Assembly: GCA_034180345.1 (NCBI GenBank) | Contig: JAXFOQ010000001.1 | Span: 1-64,000 of the forward strand | Length of the DNA stretch: 64,000 nt | Reading direction: 5' to 3' | DNA from: RGIG5681 sp034180345 | Lineage (GTDB): Bacteria; Bacillota_I; Bacilli_A; Erysipelotrichales; Erysipelotrichaceae | Shown here: positions 18,582 through 27,525 of the stretch, in pieces | How the letters are laid out: each line of letters starts with the position of its first letter | Numbering within the stretch: the first letter of the stretch is position 1 | Position numbers and translations under genes: made by a program | Notes under the pieces: model-generated | Told to the model about the DNA's origin: nothing | What the model saw: the letters and a program-made list of their open reading frames with translations, nothing else | Databases searched by the model: none

Positions 18582-19492
18582 AACATATTTCGGTATTAAA
18601 GGATGAGGCAATTTCACTACTAGGTGTTAAAGATGATGGTGTCTATATAGATGGGACACTGGGTCGTGGAGGACATAGTTTAGAGATTGTTAAAAGATTA
18701 AAGGATGGACACTTATATAGTTTTGATTTGGATAGTAGTGCCATTAATGAATCAAGTATTAACTTAAAAGACTATCAGCATAAATGCACTTTGATTCATG
18801 ACAATTATGCAAATATGTTTAAATATGTCGATCAGGTCGATGGCATATTGTTAGATCTTGGCGTATCATCACCCCAATTTGACGATGGTGGTCGTGGCTT
18901 CTCATATCGTTATGATGCCAGATTGGATATGCGTATGGATAAGGGGGCTAAATTAGATGCCTATGAACTTGTCAATAATGCTGATGTTGATGAATTAACT
19001 AGGATTTTTAGGGATTATGGTGAAGAAAAATTTGCCTATAAGATTGCTAAAGAGATTGAAAAAAATCGTTTGATTAACCCGATAGAAACTACATTTGAAT
19101 TGGTTGAGATTATTAAAAAAGCTAAACCAGCCAAAATTTTAAAAACTAAGGGGCATCCTGCTAAACAGGTATTCCAAGCTTTGAGAATAGCTGTTAATCA
19201 TGAATTGGAATCGTTGGAAGTATTTTTAGAAAATTTTGACCAACACCTCAAACCAAATGGCAGAGTGGTAATTATAACCTTCCATTCATTAGAGGATCGT
19301 TTAGTTAAGCGAAAATTTAAGGAATTATCAGTGGTGATTGATGATAAACGCTTAATGCTTAAAGCCTATGAAATTCCAAAGCCAAACTATGAGCTTATTA
19401 ATCGCAAGCCAATTATTGCGAATGATGAAGAAAATATTGAAAATCCTAGGGCTAAAAGTGCTAAGCTCCGTGGAATTATGAAAAATATGTAA
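18578..19492 (+). CDS. rsmH: 16S rRNA (cytosine-1402 N4) methyltransferase
   Basis: A 304-residue SAM-dependent methyltransferase that modifies C1402 in the decoding region of 16S rRNA. It begins MKHISVLKDEAISLL. The SAM motif is DGTLGRGGHS (about 25-34) and family blocks LLDLGVSSPQFDD and ITFHSLEDRLVK are present. Length is normal. Its ATG overlaps the mraZ stop (ATGA), the usual coupling in the mra cluster, and ftsL follows after 10 bases. Confidence 0.97.
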   Translation: MKHISVLKDEAISLLGVKDDGVYIDGTLGRGGHSLEIVKRLKDGHLYSFDLDSSAINESSINLKDYQHKCTLIHDNYANMFKYVDQVDGILLDLGVSSPQFDDGGRGFSYRYDARLDMRMDKGAKLDAYELVNNADVDELTRIFRDYGEEKFAYKIAKEIEKNRLINPIETTFELVEIIKKAKPAKILKTKGHPAKQVFQALRIAVNHELESLEVFLENFDQHLKPNGRVVIITFHSLEDRLVKRKFKELSVVIDDKRLMLKAYEIPKPNYELINRKPIIANDEENIENPRAKSAKLRGIMKNM

Positions 19493-19502
19493 GGAGAAAA
19501 TT

Positions 19503-19796
19503 ATGGTAAAAGTAAGAAGAAAAAAACAAAAGAGAATTAAAGCTAGCTTCGTCTATAGATTTTTCTTGTTTTCTGTTTTTGTATCTATATTTTCATCATT
19601 ATTTTTACATAGCTATAATACAGGCATGATTATCGCAGTTCAAAAAGATCAAGACAGCATTGCGAAGATTAAAACTGAAAACGAAGTATTAAAAGTAAAA
19701 ATTCAAAATTTAGTTTCACAAGACCGAGTTTATAAGGTGGCTGAAACTAGTGGTATGAGTGTTAAAGAAGATAGTGTAATTAGAATTGCGGAATAA
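19503..19796 (+). CDS. ftsL: FtsL-like cell division protein
   Basis: A 97-residue bitopic membrane protein with a very basic cytoplasmic start (about 17 residues rich in Lys/Arg), one helix near 18-40 and a short extracytoplasmic heptad-like coiled coil (about 50-80, KIKTENEVLKVKIQNL). FtsL in the same position between rsmH and pbpB joins FtsB/DivIC and recruits the septal synthase. Identification rests mainly on position and shape because FtsL sequences are poorly conserved. AAGGAG is 5 bases before the ATG. Confidence 0.8.
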   Translation: MVKVRRKKQKRIKASFVYRFFLFSVFVSIFSSLFLHSYNTGMIIAVQKDQDSIAKIKTENEVLKVKIQNLVSQDRVYKVAETSGMSVKEDSVIRIAE

Positions 19797-19799
19797 AAG

Positions 19800-21977
19800 A
19801 TGAATAAAAAAACTAGGTATATTAAATTATTATCACTTTTTATCGTTGGTATTTTCGCTATTATAAGTATCAATGTTTTAGCTATCACTATTTTTAAGGT
19901 GCATTTAAGAAGTGGTACTAAACTTTCAGCATATGCTGAAAATGCTAATTACATTAATAATAAAATTGTCGCAAGACGCGGTTTCATCTACGATCGTAAC
20001 GGTAATATTGTTGCTCAGGATGTAAGTGCCTATGATGTTATCTGTGTTTTGGATAAGAATCGTATTGCTGAAGATGAAATTGCCTATGTGGCCGATCCAT
20101 CTAAAACAGCAAGTGCCTTGGCTAAGGCGCTCAATGCCGATGAAAAAGAAATTTATGCCTTACTAACTCAAAAAGATGTATTTCAAACTGAATTGGGCTT
20201 AGCAGGTAGAAATATTTCGGCTGTTAAAAAAGAAGAAATTGAAAAATTGAATTTACCGGGAGTAGAATTTAGAGCCAGTACAACCAGAAATTATCCAATC
20301 GGTAATTTTTCACCATATATTGTGGGTTTTGCCCAAAAAAATGATGAAGAAGTAATGAAGGGTGTCTTAGGTATTGAAGCGCTATATGACGAAGTTTTGA
20401 AGGGTGTTGATGGTTCTGAAAGCTATCAAGCTGATCAAAATGGTTTTATTCTCCCTGGAATGAAGGCGGAAAAAATCCCTGCTAAAAATGGTGATAATAT
20501 TTATTTAACACTTGATAAAGGGGTTCAAGAAGCACTTGATATTGCATTAAAAGAATCAGTTAAACGCTATAATGCTTCTGATGTTTGGGCATCGGTTGTT
20601 GAAGTTGAAAGTGGTAAGGTACTTGCCTGGGGTCAATATCCTAGTTTTGATCAAAATAAATTAGGGGTTACCGATTATATTGATCGTGGTATTCAGTATG
20701 CTTATGAGCCAGGTTCGGTATTTAAACCTATTATTTATTCTTCAACCATTAATGAAGGTAAATATAACGGTAATGAACTTTATGATTCTCGGAGTTTTCA
20801 TTTTCTTAGTGATAGTAATAATAATCCTGTTCGTACATATGATAGTGAAAATGCTGATGGTCGAATTGATAATGCCGAAGGTGAATCTTGGGGTGCGATT
20901 CCCATTGATCAGGGTTTGATTAGATCGAGTAATGTTGCAACCAGCACCTTGCTTAGCAAGTATTTAGGAAGTGATAAATTTTATCAATATGTTGATAAAT
21001 TTGGTTTCTTTAAACCTGTGAATACCGATAAATTTGATGATGTAGTCGGTCAACACAACTTCCAGTATGCTGTTGAAAAGTTGAATATGAGTTTTGGTCA
21101 AGGTATTAGTACAACGATGTTGCATCTTGATCAAGCCTATACAGCGATCTTTGGCAATGGTGAAATGGTTAAACCTTACTTTGTCGATAAGATAGTTGAT
21201 GGCGATACAGGAAAGGTTAAGTATAAACACAATCGTGAAGTAGTGGGCAATCCTATTACTAAAGAAACTGCCCAACAAGTTCAAAAATTGATGCGTCGAG
21301 TTGTTACCGAGGAATATGGTACAGGTGGTGGCTATCAACCTAATGGTATGAAGATTATCGCTAAAACTGGAACGGCGGAAGTTGCCCTTCCTGAGGGTGG
21401 TTATGATGGCTATAATCATATCTGTTCGGTAATTGTTGGTTTTCCTGCTGATAATCCTAAGTATATGATGTATTATGCAACTAAGGCTCACTTTGATTTC
21501 ACACCCCACTACAGCAATTATCCAGTGGTTAATTTCTTAAATAAAGCCAGCAAATTATTAGAGATTGAAGATAAGAAGAATAATGTCAATACCGTTCAAA
21601 AAGAACTAAAAGAAAGTGTTATGCCCAATGTTTTAAATAATACGGTAGCCAAGGCTAAAGAAAAACTTAAAGCAAGTGGTGCTGATGTGTATATCATTGG
21701 TGATGGCGATACGATTATTGCTCAATCACAGCCATCAGGAGATAATATTTACAGTAATGAAAAGATATTCTTAAAAACTAATGGTACTAAAATTACCCTG
21801 CCTAATTTTAAGAATTGGACCAGAAAAGAAGTGGTTGCTTATTGGCAAATTTCTAATTTAAGTTTTGTGATTAAGGGTAGTGGTATTGTTGTAGCACAAA
21901 ATATTACTGAGGGCAGTGTAGCTGATCCTAAAAAACAGATTGAAATTACTTTAAAAGATACAAATAGAACCGATTAA
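19800..21977 (+). CDS. pbpB: septal transpeptidase, class B penicillin-binding protein with PASTA domains
   Basis: A 725-residue class B PBP that cross-links peptidoglycan at the division site. It has one N-terminal helix (about 9-32), a dimerisation/pedestal domain beginning ARRGFIYDRNGN, and the transpeptidase. Active-site residues are Ser306 and Lys309 in PGSVFKP, the SxN motif at 376-378 and KTGTAE at about 516. Two PASTA repeats follow (about 600-660 and 661-722, MPNVLN and LPNFKN starts). PASTA modules bind muropeptide or lipid II-like ligands. Position in the mra cluster and domain order match B. subtilis PBP2B and pneumococcal PBP2x. Its stop codon is inside the terminator stem. Confidence 0.93.
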   Translation: MNKKTRYIKLLSLFIVGIFAIISINVLAITIFKVHLRSGTKLSAYAENANYINNKIVARRGFIYDRNGNIVAQDVSAYDVICVLDKNRIAEDEIAYVADPSKTASALAKALNADEKEIYALLTQKDVFQTELGLAGRNISAVKKEEIEKLNLPGVEFRASTTRNYPIGNFSPYIVGFAQKNDEEVMKGVLGIEALYDEVLKGVDGSESYQADQNGFILPGMKAEKIPAKNGDNIYLTLDKGVQEALDIALKESVKRYNASDVWASVVEVESGKVLAWGQYPSFDQNKLGVTDYIDRGIQYAYEPGSVFKPIIYSSTINEGKYNGNELYDSRSFHFLSDSNNNPVRTYDSENADGRIDNAEGESWGAIPIDQGLIRSSNVATSTLLSKYLGSDKFYQYVDKFGFFKPVNTDKFDDVVGQHNFQYAVEKLNMSFGQGISTTMLHLDQAYTAIFGNGEMVKPYFVDKIVDGDTGKVKYKHNREVVGNPITKETAQQVQKLMRRVVTEEYGTGGGYQPNGMKIIAKTGTAEVALPEGGYDGYNHICSVIVGFPADNPKYMMYYATKAHFDFTPHYSNYPVVNFLNKASKLLEIEDKKNNVNTVQKELKESVMPNVLNNTVAKAKEKLKASGADVYIIGDGDTIIAQSQPSGDNIYSNEKIFLKTNGTKITLPNFKNWTRKEVVAYWQISNLSFVIKGSGIVVAQNITEGSVADPKKQIEITLKDTNRTD

Positions 21978-21991
21978 TATCGGTTCTTTTA
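21966..21991 (+). terminator. terminator of the mraZ operon
   Basis: AGAACCGAT (21966-21974) and ATCGGTTCT (21979-21987) form a 9-bp stem around TAAT, followed by TTT. The pbpB stop codon lies in the hairpin. Confidence 0.85.
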
Positions 21992-21999
21992 GCTGGTAA

Positions 22000-22028
22000 T
22001 TGATGAATGGGGTATATTGAGCTATAAT
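22000..22028 (+). promoter_or_regulatory. mraY promoter, probable leaderless start
   Basis: TTGATG (22000-22005), 17-base spacer, TATAAT (22023-22028), then 7 bases to the ATG at 22036. No ribosome-binding site is present. Confidence 0.7.
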
Positions 22029-22035
22029 TTTAATT

Positions 22036-23004
22036 ATGGAAAAAACAATATTTATTATTTTTATGGCTTTGATAAGTTTTTTGGCTGTATATATTATGAT
22101 GCCTGGATACATTAATTTTCTTAAAAGACTTGGCTTTAACCAGGAAGTTTCAAAGTATTCTTTAAAGGAATTTCAAGCGAAGGCTAAAACACCTATTATG
22201 GGTGGACTTTTATTTATTTTAATTCCGACGATTATTTTATTAATCGGACTACCATTTATTCATTTTAGTTTATCAGAAGTTATTGTGTTGATTGCCTTTG
22301 TGGGCTATGGTGCTATTGGTTTTACTGATGATTTTTTGATTATTAAACGACAAAAAAATGATGGTTTGAAACCCCGATATAAATTGATTGCCCAACTTTT
22401 TCTAGCGGTTATCATTATTTTAATAATCAATGTTCATTTAAATACTAAGGTTCATTTACCTTTTATCAATATCAATTTAGACTTGGGCTTCCTATATTAT
22501 CTTTTAGTGATAATTATGTTTGCAGGGGAAACTAATGCCGTGAATTTTACTGATGGTATGGATGGATTATGCGCTGGAACGGTTTCGATTGTCTTATTTT
22601 TTTATGGAATTATGGCTTATTTAGCAGGTGAATACGGGATACTGGCAATTATCACTACCGTCATCGCTTCGCTGTTGGCATATTTAAAATATAATTTTTT
22701 TCCAGCTAAAATTTTTATGGGTGATAGTGGTTCATTGGCGCTTGGGGCCTTGTTGGTGGGCTTATCAATAGTGTTAAAAAAAGAATTGGCCCTTATTTTA
22801 TTGGGTGGTACTTTCTTAATTGAAATTATGTCGGTAATCATTCAAATTACTGCAGTTAAATTATTTAAACGACGAGTATTTTTATATACCCCTATTCATT
22901 ATAGTTTTGTAAAAAAGGGCATGAGTGAAAAGAATACCGTTTTAAGATTTTATGTTTTAACTTTTATTTTAGCTTTAATTGGATTTTTCGTAGGACTTAA
23001 TTAA
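22036..23004 (+). CDS. mraY: phospho-N-acetylmuramoyl-pentapeptide transferase
   Basis: A 322-residue polytopic membrane enzyme, about ten helices, that makes lipid I from UDP-MurNAc-pentapeptide and undecaprenyl phosphate. Catalytic acidic motifs are present: Asp98-Asp99 in GFTDDF, NFTDGMDGL (170-178) and FMGDSGSLALG (227-237). The cytoplasmic loop usually ending in three His reads PIHYSF (286-291): only the first His is kept. The ATG follows a -10 box by 7 bases. It is separated from the mraZ operon by a terminator and is coupled to recJ by overlap. Confidence 0.92.
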   Translation: MEKTIFIIFMALISFLAVYIMMPGYINFLKRLGFNQEVSKYSLKEFQAKAKTPIMGGLLFILIPTIILLIGLPFIHFSLSEVIVLIAFVGYGAIGFTDDFLIIKRQKNDGLKPRYKLIAQLFLAVIIILIINVHLNTKVHLPFININLDLGFLYYLLVIIMFAGETNAVNFTDGMDGLCAGTVSIVLFFYGIMAYLAGEYGILAIITTVIASLLAYLKYNFFPAKIFMGDSGSLALGALLVGLSIVLKKELALILLGGTFLIEIMSVIIQITAVKLFKRRVFLYTPIHYSFVKKGMSEKNTVLRFYVLTFILALIGFFVGLN

Positions 23005-24512
23005 TGAATAATCAAATATATCAGTTACTGATGGATTATTATCATTTAGATAAGAAGGATTTATTGGAGATTATCAATTTAGATGATAACATTAAAAATT
23101 CTCAAGCTCCTGCGATAATCAACGCTTGTAGGCGAATTGAACAGGCTCAAATAAATCATCAGCGTATTTTAGTAGTTGGTGATTACGATGCTGATGGTAT
23201 TACTTCTACAGCGATTTTAATGCGGTTATTTAGTCATTTAGGTATTCAAGCTAACTTTTATATTCCTAAAAGAGAAACAGAGGGATATGGGCTTAATATT
23301 AAATTGGTTGAGCTTGCCTATGATCACCATTTTGATTTGTTAGTTACTGTTGATAATGGTGTTAAGGCATTAGAGGCTATTGCTAGAGCTAAGGAATTGA
23401 ATATGGAAATGATGATTATTGACCATCATGAATATGAGGATTTACCTGAGGTTGCATCTTTTGTGCATAGCAAGATTATTGAAGATGACTTTCAACATTT
23501 CAGCGCTGCTGGTTTAGCACTTTTGATGGCGAATTATTTTTATAATGATGATTATAATATTGTCTTGGCTGCTATCGGATTGACAGGCGATTTAATGAGT
23601 ATTGATCATCATATTCGTAAGATTGTTCGTAAGGCTAATAAGTTAATTAAAATCAATGATTATCCTAGCATTAAGCACTTACTTACTAAAGGCTTCAATG
23701 ATGATTCCATTGCCTTTGAAATTGTTCCTAAACTTAATGCCTTAAGTAGGACAGGTCTTGGTAATGTTAATAATTTAGTAAAATATTTAAATAGTGATAA
23801 TGATGATGAAATACTTAGGTTAGCTACTGATATTGATAGTATTAATAATTATCGCAAGAAGATTACCAGCGAATACTTTACTAAAATTATGAATGAAGGC
23901 ATTGATGACCAAGCAATAATTGTCTTTGAAAGCGAAGATTTTAAAGAGGGTTTATGTGGCTTAATTGCTAGTTTGTTAGTTAAGGAATATCGGCGTCCTG
24001 CCATTATCTTTGCAAGAAGTGGCGAAGTCTTAAAGGGTAGCGGCCGCAGTTTTAAAGAATTTGACTTATATCAATATTTGAAGGGACTTAAGATTTTTGA
24101 AAGTTTTGGTGGCCATGCCAAGGCGGTTGGTCTAAGTATTAAACCTGAAAATATTTCACTATTAAAAAGATATATCGCTGATAATCCTGTGCCCATAACT
24201 GTAAGTACTGATGAATATATTGATATTGATGCCGATGATTTAACGGTTGAACTTGTAGAATTTATTGATAAATTAAGACCCTTTGGCAAAGACTTTGAAG
24301 AACCGATATTTAGAATTAATAATCTGGAAATTAAATCACGGTTTATGATTAAAAATCGTTACCCGAAATGGACTCTTAAAAACGGTATTGAAGCTATCTC
24401 TTTTGAAAAAATACATCAGATTGATCATATTACTTCATTTATCGGTCAATTAAAGTTTAATAATTTTAAAACTCAAAAGAAGATAAGTGTTACAGTTAAA
24501 AATGTCTTGTGA
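23004..24512 (+). CDS. recJ: single-stranded-DNA-specific exonuclease RecJ-like protein
   Basis: A 502-residue DHH-DHHA1 phosphoesterase. Motif I is GDYDADGITST (about 57-67), motif II is VTVDNG, motif III is IIDHHEY, and DHHA1 carries GGHAKAVG near residue 370; an OB-like C-terminal part follows. RecJ degrades single-stranded DNA 5' to 3' in repair. It is somewhat shorter than B. subtilis RecJ (786 residues), lacking the long extra C-terminal domain. It overlaps the mraY stop by 1 base. Another DHH nuclease role cannot be excluded, but the apt neighbour is also the usual one for recJ in Bacillota. Confidence 0.88.
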   Translation: MNNQIYQLLMDYYHLDKKDLLEIINLDDNIKNSQAPAIINACRRIEQAQINHQRILVVGDYDADGITSTAILMRLFSHLGIQANFYIPKRETEGYGLNIKLVELAYDHHFDLLVTVDNGVKALEAIARAKELNMEMMIIDHHEYEDLPEVASFVHSKIIEDDFQHFSAAGLALLMANYFYNDDYNIVLAAIGLTGDLMSIDHHIRKIVRKANKLIKINDYPSIKHLLTKGFNDDSIAFEIVPKLNALSRTGLGNVNNLVKYLNSDNDDEILRLATDIDSINNYRKKITSEYFTKIMNEGIDDQAIIVFESEDFKEGLCGLIASLLVKEYRRPAIIFARSGEVLKGSGRSFKEFDLYQYLKGLKIFESFGGHAKAVGLSIKPENISLLKRYIADNPVPITVSTDEYIDIDADDLTVELVEFIDKLRPFGKDFEEPIFRINNLEIKSRFMIKNRYPKWTLKNGIEAISFEKIHQIDHITSFIGQLKFNNFKTQKKISVTVKNVL

Positions 24513-24544
24513 TATGATATAGTTGTTTTTCAATAAAGGAGAAA

Positions 24545-25063
24545 ATGAAGATGGATTATAAAAAATATATTGCTAGTGTGAATGATTTTCCTAAGGAAGG
24601 AATTTTATTTCGTGATATTACCCCAATTATGCAAAGTGGTGAAGCCTTTAAGGCAGCCACTGATGAAATTATTACATTCGCAAAATCAGTTAATGCCAAT
24701 GTAGTGGTTGGACCAGAATCTCGAGGTTTTATCTTTGGTTGTCCTGTGGCTTATGAACTTGGTATTGGCTTTGTACCTGTAAGAAAACCAAATAAACTGC
24801 CTCGTGAAACAGTATCAATTAAATATGACTTAGAATATGGTTCAAATGAATTACATATGCACAAAGATTCAATTAATAAGGGTGATCGTGTATTGATTGT
24901 TGATGACTTACTTGCTACGGGTGGTACAGTAGAAGCAACGATTAAACTTGTTGAGCAAATGGGTGGTGAAGTTGTTGGTTGTGCCTTTTTGATTGAATTA
25001 TTAGAGCTTGAAGGAAGAAAAAATCTCGAAAATTACAATGTTTTCACTTTGATGAAATATTAA
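24545..25063 (+). CDS. apt: adenine phosphoribosyltransferase
   Basis: A 172-residue purine salvage enzyme converting adenine and PRPP to AMP. It has the [14 protein letters not shown] opening and the PRPP-binding loop [14 protein letters not shown] (about 118-131); length is standard. A second ATG two codons later (24551) is an equally possible start; AAAGGAG precedes both. The recJ-apt-rel order is common in Bacillota. A -10 box for the next gene overlaps its stop. Confidence 0.95.
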   Translation: MKMDYKKYIASVNDFPKEGILFRDITPIMQSGEAFKAATDEIITFAKSVNANVVVGPESRGFIFGCPVAYELGIGFVPVRKPNKLPRETVSIKYDLEYGSNELHMHKDSINKGDRVLIVDDLLATGGTVEATIKLVEQMGGEVVGCAFLIELLELEGRKNLENYNVFTLMKY

Positions 25064-25065
25064 TT

Positions 25066-25074
25066 GTGTATAAT
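25066..25074 (+). promoter_or_regulatory. extended -10 box before the rel gene
   Basis: TGTATAAT with TG adjacent to TATAAT (25069-25074) lies 11 bases before the ATG at 25086. The mRNA leader would be about 5 bases and no ribosome-binding site is seen, so rel may be nearly leaderless. Confidence 0.45.
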
Positions 25075-25085
25075 AGAGATAATTT

Positions 25086-27293
25086 ATGAAGAAGAATAGC
25101 GACTTAACCAAAGAGTTATTTTTTGAAGAAGTGAATACCTATATTCATGATAAAGAATCTCTAGCGTTAATTGAAAAAGCATATGCCTATGTTGAATTAA
25201 AGCATATCGACCAGAAAAGAAGAAGTGGTGAACCGTATATTGTTCACCTTTTGAATGTGGCTTATGAGGTAACATTATTAAGAAGCGGACCTAAGACAAT
25301 TGCAGCGGCCTTACTTCATGATGTCATTGAAGATTGTGGTATCGGTAGAGAAGAATTTATCGAAAATTTTGATGAAGAAATTTATAACATTGTAGAAGCT
25401 GTAACTAAGATCGGTAAACTTAAAGATGATTTTAAAGATGAGAAAGAATATCAGGCGGCTAATCATCGTAAAATTTTTATTGCGATGGCCAAGGATATTC
25501 GAGTGATTATTGTTAAACTTGTCGATCGTTTACATAATATGCGGACATTACAATATATGCCCAGTGAGAAACAGTTGCGCATTGCTAAAGAAACTTTGGA
25601 AGTTTATGCTCCAATTGCCCACCGTCTAGGTATTGCGGAAATTAAAAATGAATTGGAAGATTTATCTTTTTACTATCTTAATCATGATAAATATAAAGAA
25701 ATTGCCCACCTTGTTGAAAATAAAAAAAATGAGCGTGATTTACAAGTTAGAAATATGATTGTTGATATTTCTAAAATGTTAGGTGATAAGGGGATTAAAT
25801 TTAGAATTTTTGGTCGTTCTAAGCATCTTTATAGTATTTACAAAAAGATGAAGACTAAAAATAAACGCTTTGATGAAATTCTGGATTTGTTGGCAATTAG
25901 GATTATCACCGAAAGTAAACTTAATTGTTATGAGATTTTAGGTTATATTCATGCGGAATATAAACCGATACCAGGGCGCTTAAAAGACTACATTGCAATG
26001 CCTAAGATGAATATGTATCAATCATTACATACGACGATTGTTGGTGATGAAGGCCGTATTTTTGAGGTACAAATTCGTACAGAAGAAATGAATTTAATTG
26101 CTGAAAAAGGGGTGGCAGCACACTGGGCGTATAAGGAAAATAATAACTATAATCAAAAAACCGAACAGGAAACCATTAAAAAAGAATTGGGTTGGTTAAA
26201 TGCCTTTGAAGAAGGTAATATTGCCGATACTAATGCTGCTTCTTATATGGATGCGGTTATTAATGATGTTTTTAATGTTAATATCTATGTTTTAACTCCA
26301 AAGGGTCGAGTCATTGATTTACCATCGGGTTCAACCCCGATTGATTTTGCTTATCGAGTACATACGGAAATCGGTCATCAAACTGTCGGTTCAAGAGTTA
26401 ATGATGTTTTAGTACCACTTAGCACTATTCTTAAAACTGGTGATGTTGTTGAATTGTTGACTGATAAGAAATCTGGTCCTAGCGAAGGGTGGATTAAGAT
26501 ATGCAAAACAAATAATGCCCGCAACCGCATTAAATCTTATTTAATGCACAAAGAACACGAACAACGCCAAACCTTAATTAAAAACGGTGAAGCAATTTTT
26601 AAAGATGAATTACGCAAGCGCAATTTAAGTATTGATGAATTTTATGATGAAACAAAATTAGAGGAGGTAGCTAAATATTTTCAACTGGCAAATGTCAATG
26701 ATTTATTATTGAAGATTGCCACCAAATCTATCACCATTCCAACTATTGTGGAACGCTTGACCCGTTCTAAGAAAAATGAGATGAACATGGAGCAGCTTGC
26801 CTTTACAATGAATAAGGCTCGTAATCAACGCAAGCACCATGAATCGAAAACTGGAGTTGTAGTTAGTGGTGTGGATAGTATTAAGATGCAACTTTCTTCT
26901 TGTTGCCAACCAGTTTATGGTGATAATATTGTTGGCTATATCACTAAGGGTTTAGGGGTTAAAGTACATCGTGATCGATGTCCGAAAATCAAGGATGTTT
27001 CAACGCGTTTGATTGATGTTAGTTGGGATCAATTCAAGGATGGAAACATTCAATTTGAAACCACCATTAAAATATACAGTAGTGATCGTAATTTCATCCT
27101 TACAGATCTTGTAATTATGATTTCACAATGCAAGGGAAAATTACTGAAACTCAATACTACCAGCAATCATGAAGAACTTACTGTTACCACAACAATGACG
27201 ATTGTGGTTGAAGATTTGGAACACTTAGATAATTTGATGGCTAATTTGCGTAAGGTTAATAATGTAATTAGTGTTGAAAGAGTCTTTAAATAG
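25086..27293 (+). CDS. rel: bifunctional (p)ppGpp synthetase/hydrolase (RelA/SpoT family)
   Basis: A 735-residue long RSH enzyme of the stringent response. Order: HD hydrolase (about 35-190, with intact AALLHDVIEDCG), synthetase (about 240-350, RIFGRSKHLYSIYKKM and LAIRI), TGS (about 395-455, YVLTPKGRVIDLPSGSTPIDFAYRVH), zinc-finger-like region with two adjacent Cys (SSCCQPV) and a C-terminal ACT domain. The intact HD box argues that it can both make and degrade (p)ppGpp. Length is normal. It lies downstream of apt but probably has its own promoter. Confidence 0.96.
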   Translation: MKKNSDLTKELFFEEVNTYIHDKESLALIEKAYAYVELKHIDQKRRSGEPYIVHLLNVAYEVTLLRSGPKTIAAALLHDVIEDCGIGREEFIENFDEEIYNIVEAVTKIGKLKDDFKDEKEYQAANHRKIFIAMAKDIRVIIVKLVDRLHNMRTLQYMPSEKQLRIAKETLEVYAPIAHRLGIAEIKNELEDLSFYYLNHDKYKEIAHLVENKKNERDLQVRNMIVDISKMLGDKGIKFRIFGRSKHLYSIYKKMKTKNKRFDEILDLLAIRIITESKLNCYEILGYIHAEYKPIPGRLKDYIAMPKMNMYQSLHTTIVGDEGRIFEVQIRTEEMNLIAEKGVAAHWAYKENNNYNQKTEQETIKKELGWLNAFEEGNIADTNAASYMDAVINDVFNVNIYVLTPKGRVIDLPSGSTPIDFAYRVHTEIGHQTVGSRVNDVLVPLSTILKTGDVVELLTDKKSGPSEGWIKICKTNNARNRIKSYLMHKEHEQRQTLIKNGEAIFKDELRKRNLSIDEFYDETKLEEVAKYFQLANVNDLLLKIATKSITIPTIVERLTRSKKNEMNMEQLAFTMNKARNQRKHHESKTGVVVSGVDSIKMQLSSCCQPVYGDNIVGYITKGLGVKVHRDRCPKIKDVSTRLIDVSWDQFKDGNIQFETTIKIYSSDRNFILTDLVIMISQCKGKLLKLNTTSNHEELTVTTTMTIVVEDLEHLDNLMANLRKVNNVISVERVFK

Positions 27294-27309
27294 TGTTAAA
27301 TTATTTGTA

Positions 27310-27512
27310 TATATCGAAGATAAAGCAGGGCTTGATAAGGATTTATAGAGAGAAGACGCTTGGTGCAAGTCTTTATGAATTATCAAGAAGGACACTTTTA
27401 AGATGTGATTAATCATCACCGCAGCCAGCGTTATCAGCATTAAGGGCAAACTTTTTGTTTGAACTAAGGTGGTACCGCGATGATTCGTCCTTAGATGGGC
27501 GTTTTTATTTTA
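27310..27512 (+). promoter_or_regulatory. T-box riboswitch for histidyl-tRNA, before hisS-aspS
   Basis: The hallmark T-box sequence AAGGTGGTACCGCG lies at 27466-27479, which base-pairs with the uncharged tRNA acceptor end. The alternative terminator is CTAAGG (27464-27469) with CCTTAG (27489-27494), followed by a GGGCGTTTTTATTTT tail. Stem I occupies about 27325-27420. A CAC at 27393-27395 could be the His specifier, but CAT and CAC also occur at 27414-27419, so I am not sure. It senses uncharged tRNA(His) and controls both downstream genes by antitermination. Confidence 0.9.
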
Positions 27513-27525
27513 GAGAGGAGTATTT

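Noticed and set aside
20964..21509. Long minus-strand open frame opposite pbpB (181 codons)
   Set aside because: It mirrors the transpeptidase gene, has no ribosome-binding site and its product has no plausible composition; AT-rich coding DNA often gives such shadows.
25084..25275. Minus-strand open frame over the start of the rel gene
   Set aside because: Fully inside the HD domain coding region, no upstream signals.
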